Source: Lysobacterales bacterium (lineage in GTDB: Bacteria > Pseudomonadota > Gammaproteobacteria > Xanthomonadales > SZUA-36). Taken from it: a stretch of DNA of 7,942 nt. Positions 5,969 to 7,942 of the stretch are shown here, piece after piece. Where the stretch lies: the NCBI GenBank assembly GCA_013213875.1, contig JABSSV010000031.1, positions 1 to 7,942 of the forward strand, given 5' to 3'. How positions within the stretch are numbered: the stretch's first letter is position 1; each line of letters starts with the position of its first letter. Made by a program: the position numbers and the translations under genes. The notes beneath the pieces were generated by a model. That model did no database searches. It was not told the DNA's origin and was given only the letters and a program-made list of their open reading frames with translations.

Positions 5969-7830
5969 CCGCTCGCATACTGGAAACCAATAGCGCGCCG
6001 TTTGAGCGCATCGACGTTGATACGGTAACGGTGGATATCATCGAAAACGCCTTGCGTAACGCTCGCGTGGAAATGGATGCGGTGTTGTTTCGCACGGCCA
6101 TGAGCCCCGGGATTCGCGAACAGGGTGACTGTTTCCCCATGATCGCCAATCGCGACGGCAAGATGGTGGTCGGCCAGTTCGGCTCCTTTATCCATGGCTT
6201 TATGGAGGCCTACGACGGGGAACTGGAAGAGGGCGACGTGATCCTGACCAACGATCCCTACATGTGCAACGCAGCGGTCTCGCACCTGCCGGACTGGATC
6301 GTTCTCGTGCCCATCTTCAAGGACGGACGCCATATGGCCTGGTCCGCCATGTTCGGCCACATGTCCGATAACGGCGGCATGGTGCCGGGATCCATTCCCA
6401 TCAAGGCGGAGACCATTTTTCAGGAAGGTATTCGTATCCCGCCCACCAAGCTGTACAAGAAGGGCGAGCTCCAGTCCGACATTTTGGAGCTGATTCTGCA
6501 TAACGTGCGCACGCAGCAGTGGAACCGCTTTGATCTCAACGCCCTGGTGGCGGCCTGTAATACGGCGGCCAAGCGCTGCGTCGAAATGGCAGAACGTTTC
6601 GGTGACGATATTTTTTATTCGACCATGGAAATCATGCTCGAACGCAATTACATGGCCATGAAAGCCATAATTGAAATGATCGTGCCGGAAGAGCCACGCG
6701 TCTTTGAGGACTATGTCTGTGATGACGGGGTGGGCATGGGTCCCTATAAGATCCGCTGCAAACTGTGGCGCGAAGGCTCAAAGGCCATTTTTGATTTCGA
6801 AGGTACCGATCCCCAGGCCCAGAGTTCCATCAACTTCTACCTGAATGAAGACATGTTCAAGATGTTCTTCGGCAGCTTTACCATCAATCTGGTTGACCCC
6901 CAGATCCTCTTTAACGATGGCTTTTATGATCTGGTTGACGTGCGTATCCCGCAGGGCACCCTGCTCAAGCCTAACTATCCGGCGGCCCTGTCGGGTCGTA
7001 CCCACGCTTTGGGTCGAATTTTCGATGTCATGGGTGGTCTGCTGGGTCAGAGCGCCCCGGACGCCATGAATGCAGCCGGTTTTTCCGACTCGCCGCATCT
7101 GTTCTACGCGGGCTACGACGATCAGGGAGAGTGGTTCCAGCTGTTCCAGATCGGCTTTGGTGGGGTGCCGGGGCGGCCGGTGGGTGACGGACCGGACGGT
7201 CACTCCCTCTGGCCTGGCTTTACCAACGTGCCCAATGAGTTTATCGAGGCCTATTTCCCCCTGCGCATCGAGCAGTATGAAACGATCCCCGATTCCGGCG
7301 GCGCGGGCTTGCACCGCGGCGGCAATGGACTCAGCGTGGCCTACCGTTTCCTCGCTGATGGCACCATTTCGGTACACGACGAACGCTGGTTGACCTATCC
7401 CTGGGGCGTTCATGGTGGCGATCCGGGCATGCGCTCCACCAAGCGTCTCGTGCGCGCTGATGGTTCCGAACAGTGGCTGCCCTCGAAAGCGGAAGGTATC
7501 AAGGTCAAAGCCGGTGATCTGCTCTACTTCAATACCTGGGGTGGCGGTGGCTGGGGTGACCCCTTGCAGCGTGATCCGGAACTGGTCGCCGCGGATGTGG
7601 CGCGGGGTCTGGTGAGTGCCGAGGGCGCATCGCGCTACGGGGTGGTGATGCTTGCAGATGGTAGTGTGGACCAGGGTGCCACGGAGTTGCTGCGTGCCGA
7701 ACGCGCTGCTGAACGCGGTGAGGTCGGCTTGTTCTCCTTCGGTGGCACCATCGAGGAGATCAAGGCGCGCTGTAAGGCTGAGACCCACCTGGATCCGCCA
7801 GCCGCCCCCACCTTTGCCGCCGGGCGCTAG
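5965..7830 (+). CDS. hyuB: Hydantoinase/oxoprolinase family subunit B (HyuB)
   Basis: Partner of HyuA, carrying the second half-reaction (ring hydrolysis or carboxylation) and the probable metal site. It has 621 residues, somewhat longer than many B subunits. Seen: the N-terminal family block RTAMSPGIREQGD (43-55); TNDPY (95-99) followed by SHLPDW (106-111); the GHMSDNGGMVPGS block (131-143); GIRIPPTKLY (155-164); HNVRTQQWNRFDLNALVAAC (179-198); and PDSGGAGLHRGGNG (442-455). A glycine-rich C-terminal block GGGGWGDPLQRDP (526-538) and FGGTIEEIKARCKAET (592-607) close the protein. The NDPY segment reads CNAAVSHLPD rather than the GGTHLPD common in hydrolytic members. GAGGAGG (5951-5957) lies 7 nt before the ATG, inside hyuA, and the 4-nt overlap implies coupled, stoichiometric synthesis. 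No small third subunit like acetone carboxylase gamma is visible in the window; one could lie downstream. Confidence 0.95.
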   Translation: MTARILETNSAPFERIDVDTVTVDIIENALRNARVEMDAVLFRTAMSPGIREQGDCFPMIANRDGKMVVGQFGSFIHGFMEAYDGELEEGDVILTNDPYMCNAAVSHLPDWIVLVPIFKDGRHMAWSAMFGHMSDNGGMVPGSIPIKAETIFQEGIRIPPTKLYKKGELQSDILELILHNVRTQQWNRFDLNALVAACNTAAKRCVEMAERFGDDIFYSTMEIMLERNYMAMKAIIEMIVPEEPRVFEDYVCDDGVGMGPYKIRCKLWREGSKAIFDFEGTDPQAQSSINFYLNEDMFKMFFGSFTINLVDPQILFNDGFYDLVDVRIPQGTLLKPNYPAALSGRTHALGRIFDVMGGLLGQSAPDAMNAAGFSDSPHLFYAGYDDQGEWFQLFQIGFGGVPGRPVGDGPDGHSLWPGFTNVPNEFIEAYFPLRIEQYETIPDSGGAGLHRGGNGLSVAYRFLADGTISVHDERWLTYPWGVHGGDPGMRSTKRLVRADGSEQWLPSKAEGIKVKAGDLLYFNTWGGGGWGDPLQRDPELVAADVARGLVSAEGASRYGVVMLADGSVDQGATELLRAERAAERGEVGLFSFGGTIEEIKARCKAETHLDPPAAPTFAAGR

Positions 7831-7942
7831 GTGGCTTCGGGCAACCTCACCCGACACAGTGTCGGGCTGGGCCAACGCCCAGCCCTCATACTGGTGGACA
7901 TGATGAACGGCTTTACCGATCCGTCATCTCCGCTGGGTTCCC
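7831..7942 (+). CDS. Isochorismatase-fold cysteine hydrolase, 5' end only
   Basis: Start of an amidohydrolase of the isochorismatase/N-carbamoylsarcosine amidase superfamily; only 37 codons are in the window. Seen: GQRPALILVDMMNGFTDP (residues 14-31) followed by SSPLGS, a close match to the N-terminal strand of carbamoylsarcosine-amidase-like members. Asp23 (7897-7899) is the first residue of the family's Asp-Lys-Cys triad; the Lys and Cys lie beyond the window. The frame is bounded upstream by the hyuB stop at 7828-7830. GTG at 7831, directly after that TAG, is the only standard start before the conserved strand; ATGs at 7900 and 7903 come after the catalytic Asp. I see no good Shine-Dalgarno, so translation probably depends on ribosomes finishing hyuB. 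Likely reactions are hydrolysis of an N-carbamoyl compound or a half-amide. The superfamily is broad, so function is tentative. Confidence 0.78.
   Translation, partial: MASGNLTRHSVGLGQRPALILVDMMNGFTDPSSPLGS
7851..7865 (+). repeat. Perfect inverted repeat CCGACACAGTGTCGG
   Basis: CCGACAC (7851-7857) is mirrored by GTGTCGG (7859-7865) around a single A. As DNA it is a 15-bp near-perfect dyad that could bind a dimeric protein. As RNA it would form a 6-bp stem with a CAG loop. It lies inside the first codons of the isochorismatase-fold gene and shares its last two bases with the next inverted repeat. Confidence 0.6.
7864..7885 (+). repeat. Strong 9-bp hairpin in the 5' coding part of the hydrolase gene
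   Basis: GGGCTGGGC (7864-7872) pairs perfectly with GCCCAGCCC (7877-7885) around the loop CAAC (7873-7876). The stem is almost all G-C, so it should be stable in RNA. No U-tract follows, so it is not a classical intrinsic terminator. Because it begins about 33 nt after the GTG, it could slow ribosomes or polymerase and lower expression of the hydrolase relative to hyuAB. It also encodes conserved residues (GLGQRPAL), so part of the symmetry may be coincidental. Confidence 0.6.

Noticed and set aside
6778..7875. Long open frame on the minus strand opposite hyuB (365 codons)
   Set aside because: It lies antisense to a strongly conserved gene, shows no recognisable motif, and such frames arise from codon bias in G+C-rich genes.
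7864..7885. Calling the strong hairpin the operon terminator
   Set aside because: No T-tract follows, and a conserved coding frame for the hydrolase runs through it.

Overview
The window is a G+C-rich, tightly packed stretch of bacterial chromosome with every recognisable gene on the + strand. Overlapping ATGA stop/start junctions, strong purine-rich Shine-Dalgarno sites and the gene content fit a proteobacterium. A gammaproteobacterium with Pseudomonas-like catabolite control is my best guess, but no sequence here proves the genus. I see no RNA gene, mobile element or CRISPR array.

Layout: (1) 1-1493, the 3' part of an ALDH16-type aldehyde dehydrogenase. It is a catalytic ALDH domain fused to a second, degenerate ALDH-like domain, and the fragment starts at the catalytic cysteine motif. 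(2) 1494-1738, a gap holding a small hairpin just after the ALDH stop and an A-rich leader before the next gene. (3) 1739-2941, a class III (CaiB/BaiF) CoA-transferase. (4) 2938-3837, an HMG-CoA-lyase-like DRE-TIM aldolase with catalytic and metal residues kept but substrate-side residues changed. (5) 3838-3892, an A/C-rich leader with an AACAACAA motif resembling an Hfq/Crc target. (6) 3893-5968, hydantoinase/oxoprolinase A subunit (ATPase). (7) 5965-7830, the matching B subunit. (8) from 7831 to the window end, the 5' end of an isochorismatase-fold cysteine hydrolase, starting at a GTG directly after the B-subunit stop. Two adjacent perfect inverted repeats lie inside its first codons.

Genes 3-8 look like one catabolic operon. 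The CoA-transferase/lyase pair overlaps by 4 nt, HyuA/HyuB overlap by 4 nt, and the hydrolase abuts HyuB. An economical reading, which is inference, is a route in which HyuAB uses ATP to open or carboxylate a small ring or carbonyl compound. The isochorismatase-fold enzyme would remove an amide or carbamoyl group, the CoA-transferase would activate the resulting (di)carboxylate, and the lyase would cleave a 3-hydroxyacyl-CoA to acetyl-CoA plus a keto acid. The ALDH16 may feed an acid into the same route. I do not recognise this exact combination as a characterised pathway, and the substrate is unknown.
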